64,000 nucleotides of DNA from contig NC_015573.1 of the NCBI RefSeq assembly GCF_000214705.1, positions 953,001 through 1,017,000 on the forward strand, read 5' to 3'. The translations under genes and the position numbers were made by a program. Shown piece after piece: positions 1 through 7,699 of this stretch. The notes beneath the pieces are model-generated. The model did not search any database, was not told where the DNA came from, and saw nothing but the letters and a program-made list of their open reading frames with translations. Source of the DNA: Desulfofundulus kuznetsovii DSM 6115. Its GTDB lineage: Bacteria > Bacillota > Desulfotomaculia > Desulfotomaculales > Desulfovirgulaceae. Numbering within the stretch: the stretch's first letter is position 1; every line of letters starts with the position of its first letter.

Positions 1-1
1 G

Positions 2-42
2 AAGGAGGTGTTTGGGGCAGCGGGCCGCCGGGGTCCGCTGCC
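2..42 (+). promoter_or_regulatory. SD-hairpin-AUG leader, copy 1
   Basis: A strong Shine-Dalgarno sequence (2-10) is followed by an 11-bp stem, 16-26 paired with 32-42 around a 5-nt loop. The start codon of the next gene is at 52, 43 nt past the SD core. The stem has a different sequence from the other ten copies but keeps its pairing (GGCAGCGGGCC with GGTCCGCTGCC). That compensatory change supports a conserved RNA fold. Confidence 0.8.
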
Positions 43-51
43 TTTGTAAGC

Positions 52-324
52 ATGACAAAAGTACGACTTAAAGAACTTATATCGAATTCGATAGTGCAAG
101 AAATTAAACAAAAGATTATGTTAAAAATTGCAGTTCGAAAGGTTCTCAGAGAAGTTTTCAGCGAAATAGAAAGAGTTGCAAGTGCAAAAGTCGGAAATTA
201 TGAGATTTATCTTGCGAATAGTAAATGTGGTAAGTACGTTATTCATACTGCAGAGTGTCGCTTGGGGTGCGTCATGAATCCGGTATTTTTCACAAGGTCG
301 AATCCAGAAGCATCGAAGACGTAG
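52..324 (+). CDS. hypothetical protein behind hairpin leader (90 aa)
   Basis: The family is not recognised. The first 65 residues are rich in Lys, Ile, Val and Glu and look helical, followed by a short segment with three cysteines. The DNA is clearly more AT-rich than the gene that follows, which suggests a separate origin. The ATG at 52 is chosen because it sits just after the hairpin leader, as in the other leader genes. The last 20 or so codons overlap another open frame (255-512), so the natural 3' end may have been lost where two sequences were joined. Whether the whole ORF is translated is uncertain. Confidence 0.5.
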   Translation: MTKVRLKELISNSIVQEIKQKIMLKIAVRKVLREVFSEIERVASAKVGNYEIYLANSKCGKYVIHTAECRLGCVMNPVFFTRSNPEASKT

Positions 325-512
325 ACTCCTTCGTGCGCATTATGAACCAGATGGGCGTTGACCCCAGGCCGTACATCAAGGCCGACACGACGAAGGTCAA
401 AAAACTGCTCGGCGACAACCCGGAGTTGCTGGAAAAGCTGGGACCAGCAGTCCGGGACAACAGCTACACCCGGTTTGAGAGCAAGAAGGTGAAAGGGGAT
501 GAGGTCGCATGA
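255..512 (+). pseudogene. C-terminal remnant of an element core gene
   Basis: From about position 290 this frame has high-GC codon use and reads as the end of a normal soluble protein (motifs VRIMNQMGVDPRP and KVKKLLGDNPELLEKLGP). The frame is closed by a stop at 231 and has no convincing ribosome site. The likely reading is that its 5' part was replaced when the upstream hairpin-leader gene was joined here. Its TGA overlaps the ATG of the SbcC-like gene (ATGA at 509-512), so the two were probably translationally coupled. A GTG at 255 is the earliest possible start. Function unknown. Confidence 0.5.
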
Positions 513-2479
513 AGATAAACCGCCTTTTCCTGCACAACTTCCGCAACCACGAACACACGGAAATTGTCCTGGATGCCATTAATATCCTGGTCGGCAAAAA
601 CGCCGCCGGCAAGTCCTCCATCAAGCACGCCATCGAGTACCTGCTGACCGGCAGGGTCACCGGGCTGACCGATGAAGCCGGGCGCGGGGCCGCCGAGGTC
701 CTGCCCCGGCACGGGGCCGATGCGGCTACCGTAGAGGCCGACATCGAGGGCCTGGGCACGGTCACCCGCTCCACCACCGGCGGCCTGGCGGTGGAGGGCA
801 TGAAAGGGTCCGCCAGAGACCAGCAGGAAGCCCTGTGCAGGTTCGTGGGCGCTTCCCCGGACGTAATCAGCGCGGCCATCAACACCGGCAGGTTCCTGTC
901 GCTGCCCCCGGCGGAACAGAAGGCCCTGCTGTTCCGGTTGCTGGGGTTTACCTTCACGAAAGACAGGTTCCTGGCGCACATCCCGCCGGAATGCCGGGAT
1001 GTGTTTGACCGGCTTTACCCTCCCGGCTTGGCCGGTGGTGCCGAGGTCTTTGACCGGCTGGAGAAGGTTTTCCGGGACGAGAGACGGGCCGCGAAAAAGA
1101 CGCTGAAAGAACTGGAGACCCTGGCCGCCGGTTCCCCAGGGGAATCATCCCTGCCGCCCGGGGCCTGGGAGAACCGGGAGCAGATCCGTCAGCAGCTGGC
1201 CGACCTGAAGAGACAGCGGGACGACCTGTTGCAGACCCGTGCCCGGGCGAGCGAGGCCGGGAAGCAGCGCCGGGAACTGGAGCGGGAAATCGCGGCCCTG
1301 GAAGAAAAACTGGCCGGACTGCGGGCGAGGGAGGAAGAACTGCGCCCCCAGGGTGACGACAGAGCCCTGGCCAACTATACCGAATCCATGACCGCCCGCA
1401 TGGACGTGCTGGCAAAGCAATTGGAAACACTCCGGAACGAGCGCATCCTGGCTGCCAGTCACCTGGAGAGCCACAGGCAAAACAAAGAAGGTTGGCAGAA
1501 TCTCATCGAGCGCATCAAGGCGGATGAGCGCTGCCCCCTGGGGCCGGGGATAGTGTGCACCGCCGACCGTACGGCTATGGTCAAGCAGGTAGAACGGGAC
1601 CTGGCTGCAGTGGACGGGCACATTGAGAAGGCCGCGGCCGAGGTGAAGCGGCTGGAAGAAGAGGCGGCCCGGGTGGAGGCTGAGCTGAACGAGGCCAGGG
1701 CCAAACTGGACGAACACCGCCGGCAAATCCAGGAGTGGCAGCTTGTTGCCAGCCAGGTGAAGCAGGCGGAGGAAACCCTGGAGCGCTTCCGCCAGGCCCT
1801 GGCTTCCCTGGCCGAATACGACCCTGACGACCTGGCCCGGCTGGAGCAGGACCTGGAGGCCCTGGAAAAGCGGATTACCGCCGGTGAGGACCTGGTGCAG
1901 CGCCTGGCTGTGGAGGAATCCCGCCGTAAGGAACAGGAAAAGCTGGCCGCGCGGGTGGAACAGGCCTGTGCGGAGGTGGAGGCCCTGGAAATCCTGGTAG
2001 AGCTGTTCGGGCCGAAGGGACTGCGGCAGCGGCTGCTGGCCGACGTGCTGGACCGCCTGCAGGCCCGGGCGGACGAACGGATGCAGCTGCTGACCGGCGG
2101 GGAGTACAGGGTCCAGTTCAGCGCCGAGGGCAAGGACGGCTTTGCGGTGACGGTATTCCGGAACGACATACCCAGAACGGTTAATCAGTTATCCACCAGC
2201 GAACGCCTGCGCCTGGGCGTGGTCATGCAGGACATCCTGAACGGCCTGACCGGGCTGGGGCTGATGGTCATCGACGACGCCGAGACCCTGGACCCGCAGA
2301 ACAAGATGGCCCTGGTAAACATGCTCCTGAAAATCCGTAGCGAGTACGAGACCATCATCGTGCTGTCCGCCCTGGGCGAGACGGTGCCTAGAAACCCGGG
2401 GATCCCGGGGCTGGCGATGTTCCTGGTGGAGGACGGGACAGTGAGGCCAATACCGGCGCCGGCGGCGATGACGGCTTAA
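509..2479 (+). CDS. SbcC/Rad50-like SMC-family ATPase (656 aa)
   Basis: An N-terminal ABC-type head has Walker A GKNAAGKSS near residue 29. A long Glu/Arg/Leu-rich coiled coil follows (about 190-490), and then a C-terminal half with a signature-like QLSTSERLRLG (about 559) and Walker B MVIDDAETLD (about 585). At the apex, about residue 341, is CPLGPGIVC, a spaced cysteine pair instead of the usual CxxC zinc hook. The protein is shorter than chromosomal SbcC (about 1000 aa), as in phage-encoded relatives. It probably acts on DNA ends or recombination intermediates of the element, but no SbcD-like nuclease is adjacent. The start overlaps the preceding frame by 4 bp. Confidence 0.85.
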   Translation: MKINRLFLHNFRNHEHTEIVLDAINILVGKNAAGKSSIKHAIEYLLTGRVTGLTDEAGRGAAEVLPRHGADAATVEADIEGLGTVTRSTTGGLAVEGMKGSARDQQEALCRFVGASPDVISAAINTGRFLSLPPAEQKALLFRLLGFTFTKDRFLAHIPPECRDVFDRLYPPGLAGGAEVFDRLEKVFRDERRAAKKTLKELETLAAGSPGESSLPPGAWENREQIRQQLADLKRQRDDLLQTRARASEAGKQRRELEREIAALEEKLAGLRAREEELRPQGDDRALANYTESMTARMDVLAKQLETLRNERILAASHLESHRQNKEGWQNLIERIKADERCPLGPGIVCTADRTAMVKQVERDLAAVDGHIEKAAAEVKRLEEEAARVEAELNEARAKLDEHRRQIQEWQLVASQVKQAEETLERFRQALASLAEYDPDDLARLEQDLEALEKRITAGEDLVQRLAVEESRRKEQEKLAARVEQACAEVEALEILVELFGPKGLRQRLLADVLDRLQARADERMQLLTGGEYRVQFSAEGKDGFAVTVFRNDIPRTVNQLSTSERLRLGVVMQDILNGLTGLGLMVIDDAETLDPQNKMALVNMLLKIRSEYETIIVLSALGETVPRNPGIPGLAMFLVEDGTVRPIPAPAAMTA

Positions 2480-2501
2480 TAAAAAGGGAGGGCATACAAA
2501 G

Positions 2502-2678
2502 ATGGCAGGAAGAGCTGAAGATAAGGCCAAGAACGCCGAGATGGTCGAATTTGTTGAAATGTATTGTAAAAAGTGCGGTTCAGAGATCGAGTACGTAGTG
2601 GAAAATAGTTGCCCTTCATGCGGTTTTATAATGATTCACTGTCCCCGGTGTGGCTATAAGTTTTATTTTGGCGAATAA
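2502..2678 (+). CDS. small double zinc-ribbon protein (58 aa)
   Basis: A 58-codon ORF starts at ATG 2502 behind the site aaaaagggagg. It contains three CxxC pairs (CKKC, CPSC, CPRC), the pattern of a rubredoxin-like or double zinc-ribbon fold. It lies 22 bp downstream of the SbcC-like gene and probably shares its transcript. Such mini zinc ribbons are common in phage early regions, where they often bind nucleic acid or polymerase. No specific role can be read here. Confidence 0.7.
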   Translation: MAGRAEDKAKNAEMVEFVEMYCKKCGSEIEYVVENSCPSCGFIMIHCPRCGYKFYFGE

Positions 2679-2776
2679 ACGGTGAAGCCGTTGCCGGCGG
2701 TTAATGCGAGAACGGCATAAGATAGCCATACTTAATTTCGCGAAATATAGCAAAATCATAAAAGGAGGAATCTACC

Positions 2777-3415
2777 ATGAGGTACACCGTTTACGAAGTC
2801 CACTTTGAACTGATTGAGCCGATCCTGGGCACGGTCCCGAAGGATCCGGATGTATACACCCGCTATATTGCCGGGAAAAAAGACCGGAACGGCAACTTGC
2901 TCATCCCGGACGAACGGATGATAGCCGAAGAAGTATCCACCGCGTCTGACCCGGCGGACAAGCTGGAGAAGTCAGGCTGGACCGGGTTCCACCAGGACCA
3001 GAACGGGCTGTTCCTGTACAATTACGTCGTACTTGGCTTTCTCAAGGAGGCCGGGAACGTCCTGAAGGAGCAACTCGGGATTAAGAACCTCAAGAGCAAG
3101 ATCGACCAGTTTGTTTTCGTTGAGCTCCGCCGTATTTACCTGGGCAAAGATAAGCCGGATGGTTACATTGAGCGCCCGCTCCGCGCGATGACCATGCAGG
3201 GGCCGAGGGTGACCGTGGTCAGGAGCGATTACATCGACGCCGGCACCCGGTTTGCCGCACAACTCCTGGTCCTGGACAACAAGAAGATCAACGGTGCGGT
3301 CCTGCGGGAAATCCTCAGCTACGGGCGGTTTAGAGGGTTGGGCCAGTTCAGAAATGGGTCCTACGGCCGGTTTACTTTTGAGATGGCCGAGCTGCGAGGC
3401 AAAAGTATAACTTAG
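2777..3415 (+). CDS. conserved phage-type protein with Gly-rich loop (212 aa)
   Basis: The start ATG follows a good ribosome site (aaaggagg, 2760-2767). The protein opens with a beta-strand-like segment (YTVYEVHFELIEPILGTVP) and ends with a glycine-rich segment GRFRGLGQFRNGSYGRF near residues 184-200. That arrangement resembles the ferredoxin-like fold and G-rich loop of RAMP-type RNA-binding proteins, but this is a resemblance only, with no cas gene nearby. It follows the zinc-ribbon gene in the same orientation and is the last gene before an 840-bp non-coding repeat tract. Function unknown. Confidence 0.75.
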   Translation: MRYTVYEVHFELIEPILGTVPKDPDVYTRYIAGKKDRNGNLLIPDERMIAEEVSTASDPADKLEKSGWTGFHQDQNGLFLYNYVVLGFLKEAGNVLKEQLGIKNLKSKIDQFVFVELRRIYLGKDKPDGYIERPLRAMTMQGPRVTVVRSDYIDAGTRFAAQLLVLDNKKINGAVLREILSYGRFRGLGQFRNGSYGRFTFEMAELRGKSIT

Positions 3416-4240
3416 CAAAGCTGGGGCACAGCAAGGCACAGGCTCGGCGAGGCATGGCATGGCGCGGGCGAAGCAGGGCGAGGCGTGGCCGCGCAAAGGC
3501 ATTGTCCACCCTTGCTTTGCGGGGCAAAGGCAAAGCGCGGCCCGTTTTGCGGCGGCAAAGCGTTGCGTCCCAGGGCAGAGGCTATGCAACGTTAAGCGGA
3601 GCTACGGCATAGCAGGGTCCTGCCTTGCATGGCCGGGCATGCATGGCCGGGCAGCGGCAAAGCAACTCAGGGCGCGGCAGGGGCTTTGCTCAGTTCCGCC
3701 TGGTTCAGTGCCGCATGGGCATGGCAGCGTGCAGTCCAGCAACGCCAGGCAAAGGCAACGCCCGGCGCGGCGGCAAAGCAAAGTACGGCGCGGCGGCGGC
3801 AAAGCAAAGTATCGCGGCGGCCATGCTTCGCACGGCACGGCACCGGCAGAGTTAAGCTAAGTCTGGCAACGGCTCAGTTTGGCTTCGTACGGCGGGGGTA
3901 CGGCGTTGCACCGCGGGGCCGTGGCCAAGCATTGCATAGCCCGGGCACTGTACACCAGGGCAGGGTATTGTGAGGCGCGGCCGGGGCACTGCACTGCCCG
4001 GCACCGGCGAAGCGAGGCGGGGCTGAGGCAAAGTCCGGCACCGCATCGGTATTGCATGGCCATGCGCTTTGTGGCGACGGCGCAGTATCGCAGTGCAAGG
4101 CAGGGGCGTTGCATTGCTGCGCGGCGCGCGGTGCTGCGGCGGTAAAGCCCGGCCCGGCGTTGCTTTGAGCGGCGGCGGTAAAGCCATGCCTGGTTCCGCC
4201 CGGCGGTGCGAGGGCTTGACACAGCAATGCTTTTTGTAAC
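3416..4240 (+). repeat. degenerate 5-nt-periodic low-complexity tract (about 825 bp)
   Basis: This stretch between two convergent genes consists almost entirely of GC-rich words such as GGCAAAGC, GGCATGGC, GGCGAGGC and TTGCAT. In places GGC recurs every five bases exactly (3441, 3446, 3451, 3456, 3461). Stop codons are scarce, so all frames give spurious ORFs of 70-130 codons. None has a ribosome site or a normal protein composition. No gene, promoter or clear long inverted repeat was found in it. Confidence 0.75.
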
Positions 4241-4246
4241 GGCAGC

Positions 4247-4273
4247 AAAAAGCCCCCGCTATTTGGCGGGGGC
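4247..4273 (-). terminator. intrinsic terminator of the minus-strand small-gene operon
   Basis: On the minus strand GCGGGGGC (4266-4273) pairs with GCCCCCGC (4252-4259), followed by a run of five T residues. The stop codon of the ribbon-helix-helix gene (4259-4261) lies inside the hairpin. Confidence 0.85.
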
Positions 4274-4426
4274 CTGCTCCCCGGCGTGCTGCCGGAGGTA
4301 GTCTTCCAGGGCCTGGCGGACCAGGTCTTGGAGGGAGATGCCGGTCTCCACCGAGAGGATCTTTATCCGCCGGTGGAGGTCCGCCGGGATGCGGACGGCC
4401 AGCTTGGTGACCTCTCTAGAATCCAT
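4259..4426 (-). CDS. ribbon-helix-helix (CopG/Arc-type) protein (55 aa)
   Basis: A 55-codon ORF starts at the ATG 4426-4424 behind GGAGGTGTGAT. The N-terminal strand KLAVRIPADLHRRIK and the two helices after it (ILSVETGISLQDLVRQALEDYL) match the ribbon-helix-helix fold that binds DNA as a dimer. It is the last gene of a minus-strand operon of four small genes and ends within the terminator hairpin. It may repress its own operon, whose control region (5360-5504) it would share with the divergent replication genes. The role is inferred from the fold only. Confidence 0.8.
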   Translation of the reverse strand: MDSREVTKLAVRIPADLHRRIKILSVETGISLQDLVRQALEDYLRQHAGEQAPAK

Positions 4427-4427
4427 A

Positions 4428-4673
4428 TCACACCTCCCCCTCTTCTATTTGCCAGGTTTCCCCCACAATCCTATGGGGGAAACACCGGCCACACCAACTG
4501 TGCTGGTTCCACAAGCTACCGCCGCACTCAATACAGCGGTAGCCAACTTCCTCCGCCTCTCCAGGCGGAATATAAGCGGGAGAGGCGGGATCGAGACATT
4601 CGCATACCGGAGGGTTTTCCTCCGGGAAGGTTTTGACAGCGCCGCAACGGGCACAGGTTCCTGTAACCAACAT
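4428..4673 (-). CDS. zinc-ribbon protein (81 aa)
   Basis: The ATG follows aaaggaggaaag. The sequence holds CARCGAV near residue 7, CEC near 24, CIECGGSLW near 48 and CGRCFPHR near 61, enough for two or three zinc sites. The rest is acidic and proline-rich. It ends 1 nt before the ribbon-helix-helix gene, whose ribosome site lies within this gene's last codons, so the two are probably translationally coupled. Likely a nucleic-acid or protein binding adaptor; no exact family recognised. Confidence 0.7.
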   Translation of the reverse strand: MLVTGTCARCGAVKTFPEENPPVCECLDPASPAYIPPGEAEEVGYRCIECGGSLWNQHSWCGRCFPHRIVGETWQIEEGEV

Positions 4674-4765
4674 CTTTCCTCCTTTCTGCCCGGCCTTGCC
4701 CCCGCCGGGCTGGGGAAGTATAGGGCAGTTTTGTTAACCCGGCATACCCAGGCCGGGTGGGAGGA

Positions 4766-5180
4766 TTACCCCTCCCGAGGGATGGCCATACTTTCGAAGT
4801 GGTCTACAACCTCCCACTCCGAGTAGTCACCGGGATAGTACCCGGCGAGGCCACCCGGGTAACGGATCTCATAGTGCCGGCACCCTATATTCCAGGCGCC
4901 AGCCTCTGTCTGCAGGTGCCAGCCACTCTCTGTTTTGTATGCCCCAGTTTTCCGGCCAGTCTTCCTCCGGGATCCAGTCCTGGAGACTGCCGGAACCACG
5001 GCCATCCGGCAGATACAGAATAGTATCTCCGGACGGGGTGGTAACTTCCAGGTAACCGGGCACGTCCTCCAGAGGCCGCAGGGCAACCGGGAAGTCCTCT
5101 TTCACAGGCTCCAGGCCGTCCCAGTTCCCGGGGAGGTTGGCAACAGCGTTACACACGGTGTTCCAGGTGGTTTGCAACAT
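4766..5180 (-). pseudogene. hypothetical protein with probable frameshift
   Basis: The first frame runs from ATG 5180 (ribosome site aaggagg in the end of the preceding gene) and reads convincingly through EEDWPENWG near residue 80. It then stops at 4869. A second frame overlapping it continues with YKTESGWHLQTEAGAWNIG and ends at 4766 with a well-composed tail (GGLAGYYPGDYSEWEVVDHF). A single-base change near 4950 would join the two into one protein of about 138 aa. This may be a sequencing error or real decay. The protein is Trp-rich and acidic; no function recognised. Confidence 0.55.
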
Positions 5181-5182
5181 GA

Positions 5183-5359
5183 TTATTCAACCTCCTTCGC
5201 TTCTTCATCGTGCCATTCTGGATTGCCGCCGCAGGGGTAGGAGCCCTGCAGGTTCTTTTGCCGGTACTCCTCCCACTCCTTGAGGATTTCCGGCGTCAGG
5301 TTCGGGAGTTCTCTCCCGCAACCAGGACAGCGGGGGGTGGCTTCAGTTTTTTGGAACAT
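5183..5359 (-). CDS. small Cys-containing protein (58 aa)
   Basis: The start is placed at the ATG 5359-5357, where AAAGGAGG lies at good spacing; an upstream in-frame ATG lacks a ribosome site. The protein has CPGCGRELP near residue 11, an acidic helix, and a third Cys in SYPCGG. It is probably a mini zinc-binding protein. It is the first gene of the minus-strand operon 5359-4259. Its end overlaps the ribosome site of the next gene. Function unknown. Confidence 0.6.
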   Translation of the reverse strand: MFQKTEATPRCPGCGRELPNLTPEILKEWEEYRQKNLQGSYPCGGNPEWHDEEAKEVE

Positions 5360-5462
5360 TCTGATCATCCTCCTTTTGGTTTTGTGGCTTGCCGTCTTGC
5401 TAGCTTGCTTCCAGTATAGCAAGCCAGGTGGAGGCCGTCAAGGGGTTTTTGCCAAAAAGTTA

Positions 5463-5492
5463 TCGACAAAATTCGACAAAAATTGACATAAC
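5463..5492 (+). repeat. three 10-bp direct repeats before the DnaD-like gene
   Basis: TCGACAAAAT, TCGACAAAAA and TTGACATAAC follow each other without gaps, just upstream of the start at 5505. A DnaA-box-like TTATCGACA overlaps the first one. They lie in the divergent control region between the replication genes and the minus-strand operon, and could be operators or initiator binding sites. Confidence 0.55.
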
Positions 5493-5504
5493 GAGGTGTT
5501 TTGG

Positions 5505-6365
5505 GTGCCTAAAAACAAAGGCTGGTTCCGGCTGTACGACAGGATGATAGACAGCCCCCAGGTGCTGGAACTGAATGATTCCGAATTCCGGCTGCTCATC
5601 TCGCTGTGGTGCCTGGCCAGCTCGGAAAATAATCACGGCCTGGTGCCATACTCGGACGCGGCCATCCGCCGGCGGGTCATGCCGGAGAAATCCCTGGAGG
5701 AAATCCGGCAGATGCTTGCCCACCTGAAGGCGTTGGACCTGCTGGCAGGGGAGGAAGGGAAATACGAAATCCCGCGCTGGGACATCCACCAGTATGGCTA
5801 CCCGTCCCGCGTGCCGGAAAACAGGGCAGATTATAAGGAAAGAAATCGGAAAACTATCGGAAAGTCATCGGAAAGCAATCGGAAAGCGGACGGGGAGAGT
5901 ACGGAAAGTGGCGGGGAAGGAATCGGAAAGTCATCGGAAAGCGATGGGAAAGAAATCGGTAAGGTAGATCCAGATACAGATAAAGATCTAGATATATATG
6001 TGTGTGTTAATAATAGCGCGCGCGAATTTGAAAAGCGTAAGGGCAGACCAATCTCTCCCGCCGAAGCCGAATTCTTCCAGCAGGCAGAAGAAATCCACGG
6101 ACCTGAGCTGGTCCTGGAAGCCATCGCAGAAGCCTTCCGCCAGAAGAAAAACCCCCACCCGGGCTATATCCGGGGCATCCTTGAAAACTGGGCGCGGGAC
6201 GGCCTGCGGACCGTCGAGGATGTACGCCGGGCGAACGAAAAGGCAACGGAAAAACATCGGAAAGACAACGGAAAGGGTGAGGTAAATGGACGGGCTGACC
6301 CCGTGGCAGACGGAGATAAGTACGCTATTCCTGCCGACTTCTACTGGCACGACGAAAGCAGCTGA
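5505..6365 (+). CDS. DnaD-like replication initiator / replisome organiser (286 aa)
   Basis: A winged-helix-like N-terminal domain (about 1-105, GWFRLYDRMIDSPQVLEL) is followed by a Ser/Lys/Glu-rich linker (about 110-155). The C-terminal domain carries the DnaD pattern PGYIRGILENWARDGLRT near residue 230. This is the standard layout of phage initiators that open the origin and recruit the helicase loader, here the DnaC-like gene just downstream. GTG 5505 is preferred because GAGGTG sits at good distance; a GTG at 5496 overlaps that site. The linker is encoded by an 11-bp iteron array, so the origin probably lies inside the gene, as in the lambda O gene. Confidence 0.8.
   Translation: MPKNKGWFRLYDRMIDSPQVLELNDSEFRLLISLWCLASSENNHGLVPYSDAAIRRRVMPEKSLEEIRQMLAHLKALDLLAGEEGKYEIPRWDIHQYGYPSRVPENRADYKERNRKTIGKSSESNRKADGESTESGGEGIGKSSESDGKEIGKVDPDTDKDLDIYVCVNNSAREFEKRKGRPISPAEAEFFQQAEEIHGPELVLEAIAEAFRQKKNPHPGYIRGILENWARDGLRTVEDVRRANEKATEKHRKDNGKGEVNGRADPVADGDKYAIPADFYWHDESS
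5845..5965 (+). repeat. 11-bp iteron array inside the initiator gene (candidate origin)
   Basis: ATCGGAAA or a one- to three-base variant recurs exactly every 11 bp at 5845, 5856, 5867, 5878, 5889, 5900, 5911, 5922, 5933, 5944 and 5955. Since 11 is not a multiple of 3, the repeat is kept at the DNA level, not by codons. It is followed by an AT-rich stretch (about 5975-6015). A second group in the same 11-bp register lies at 6245, 6256 and 6267. Iterons beside an AT-rich stretch inside an initiator gene are a typical origin layout. Confidence 0.75.
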
Positions 6366-6975
6366 CTGGCTAACTGAAGAGCTGGCCCTGTTATTCGGCG
6401 GCCGCATATATTCCCGGCAGCAGTTGGAAGCGGCCGCGGCGGAGATAGACATGGCCATGAAGACGGACCGCATCTGTCCCGGCTGCGCCGGCCTGGAGGC
6501 ATGCGTCATGCCCACGGCGGGCTGGCAGGTGTTTTTCGATGAAGCCGCCGCTGACATGTACCGCCGCCCGTCCTTCCGCTGGCGGCAGTGCCGGTACAGG
6601 AAAGATGCCCAGCAGAAGGAGCAGGAGAAGGTCATGCTGGCGCCCAGGTTCCAGCAGCGCAGTTTCGCCACGTTCCAGGTAACCCCTGAGAACAAGGAAG
6701 CCCTGGAGAAGTGCCGGCGGTACGCGGACAGCCTTTCCCTGTCCACTACCCAGGGGCTGATGCTCATCGGCCCGCCCGGGACGGGGAAGACTCACCTGGC
6801 GGCGGCGATCGCCAGGGCGGCCCTGGAGAAGCGGGTGCCGGCGGCCTTCGTGGTGGTGCCGAACCTGCTGGACGAGCTGCGCCGGGCCGTCAAAAGCGAT
6901 GAAAATGATGTCGAATATATGCTAAGTGCTCTCCGGAACGCTGGACCCAACATTGTTGCTTGTAAGCAGGCTTAG
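6286..6975 (+). pseudogene. DnaC/DnaI-like helicase loader, truncated after Walker A
   Basis: The protein has an N-terminal cysteine cluster (CPGCAGLEAC near residue 65), then the AAA+ Walker A GPPGTGKTH near residue 165 and LLDELRRAV. A helicase loader should continue with Walker B and sensor motifs, but after about position 6936 the sequence changes and the frame stops at 6975. The ATPase domain is therefore cut roughly in half. The loss falls where the cargo region with hairpin leaders begins, so the gene was probably cut by the cargo's arrival. The ATG at 6286 overlaps the initiator gene by 80 bp, so a later start is possible. Confidence 0.75.
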
Positions 6976-6988
6976 AAATCGGGCGGCC

Positions 6989-7052
6989 CGGCCCGCCTTG
7001 ATTTATTTCAGACCAAGGAGGTGAAAAAGGGCGGGCCGCCGGGGGCCTGCCC
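6989..7052 (+). promoter_or_regulatory. SD-hairpin-AUG leader, copy 2, with upstream alternative arm
   Basis: SD aaggaggtg at 7015-7023 is followed by a 9-bp stem (7029-7037 with 7044-7052, one G-U). The start codon is at 7062. Upstream CGGCCCGCC (6989-6997) is fully complementary to 7030-7038, the 5' half of the stem, and would enclose the SD in a loop. Confidence 0.8.
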
Positions 7053-7061
7053 TTTATACAC

Positions 7062-7616
7062 ATGAGCACCAGAGGTGCCTACGGTTTCAGGATTGATGGA
7101 ATGGATAAGGTTACTTACAATCACTCTGATTCTCATCCGGAGTGGCTGGGCAGCGAGATAGTGGCGTTCATCAGGAGGACGCCTTATGAGGAGATGGTGG
7201 AGGCGGCGAGGAAGATCGTCCTGGTTTCGGAGCGCGAGGAACCGACGGACGAACAGATCGAGGAGTGTAGGAAGTTCTTCAACCTTTTCGGTGACTGCGG
7301 GAAGCAGTGGTACTGGCTGTTGAGGGACGCCCAGGGAAATCTTGACGTCTACCTGAGGGGCCTGCGGTACATGATTGACTACAAAGATTTTCTCGCAGAT
7401 TCCCTGTTCTGCGAATGGGCGTACATCATCAACCTCGACGAGAGAATTTTCGAAGTATACCGGGGCTTCCAGAGGAAGAGGGACCGCAACCCTCGAAACC
7501 GGTACCGTAATATGGAAACACATGACGGAAAGTACTACCCGGTGAAGCTGGTAGTAGAGTTTCCGCTAAAAAATATTCCCGGTAACTGGATTGAAGTGGT
7601 CCGGCGCGGTTGTTAA
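7062..7616 (+). CDS. conserved TRGAYGFR-type hypothetical protein (184 aa)
   Basis: The N-terminus (MSTRGAYGFRIDGMDKVTY) matches a widely spread phage and plasmid family, recognised from memory, whose function is unknown. The protein is soluble, rich in aromatic and charged residues, and about the usual length. The ATG directly follows hairpin leader copy 2. A terminator comes right after its stop, so it is a one-gene transcript and not part of the MoxR operon downstream. Confidence 0.7.
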   Translation: MSTRGAYGFRIDGMDKVTYNHSDSHPEWLGSEIVAFIRRTPYEEMVEAARKIVLVSEREEPTDEQIEECRKFFNLFGDCGKQWYWLLRDAQGNLDVYLRGLRYMIDYKDFLADSLFCEWAYIINLDERIFEVYRGFQRKRDRNPRNRYRNMETHDGKYYPVKLVVEFPLKNIPGNWIEVVRRGC

Positions 7617-7620
7617 GAAT

Positions 7621-7671
7621 AAAGGCCCGTTTTACCCTTCCTGCTGGAAGGGAAACGGGCCTTTGTCATTT
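7621..7671 (+). terminator. intrinsic terminator after the TRGAYGFR-type gene
   Basis: AAAGGCCCGTTT (7621-7632) pairs with AAACGGGCCTTT (7653-7664), with an extra inner helix, followed by a T-rich tail. It separates the upstream gene from the MoxR operon. Confidence 0.8.
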
Positions 7672-7699
7672 AATTTTGATCGCAAAGGGGGATGCTTTC

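Noticed and set aside
3418-4250. Several ORFs of 70-130 codons on both strands in the repeat tract
   Set aside because: They overlap in all frames, lack ribosome sites and have repeat-driven composition.
5800-6000. CRISPR-like reading of the 11-bp repeats
   Set aside because: The repeats are too short, with no unique spacers and no cas genes; the period and place fit origin iterons.
7610-7699. 30-codon N-terminal extension of MoxR copy 1
   Set aside because: It overlaps a terminator hairpin, and copy 2 starts at the position matching GTG 7700.
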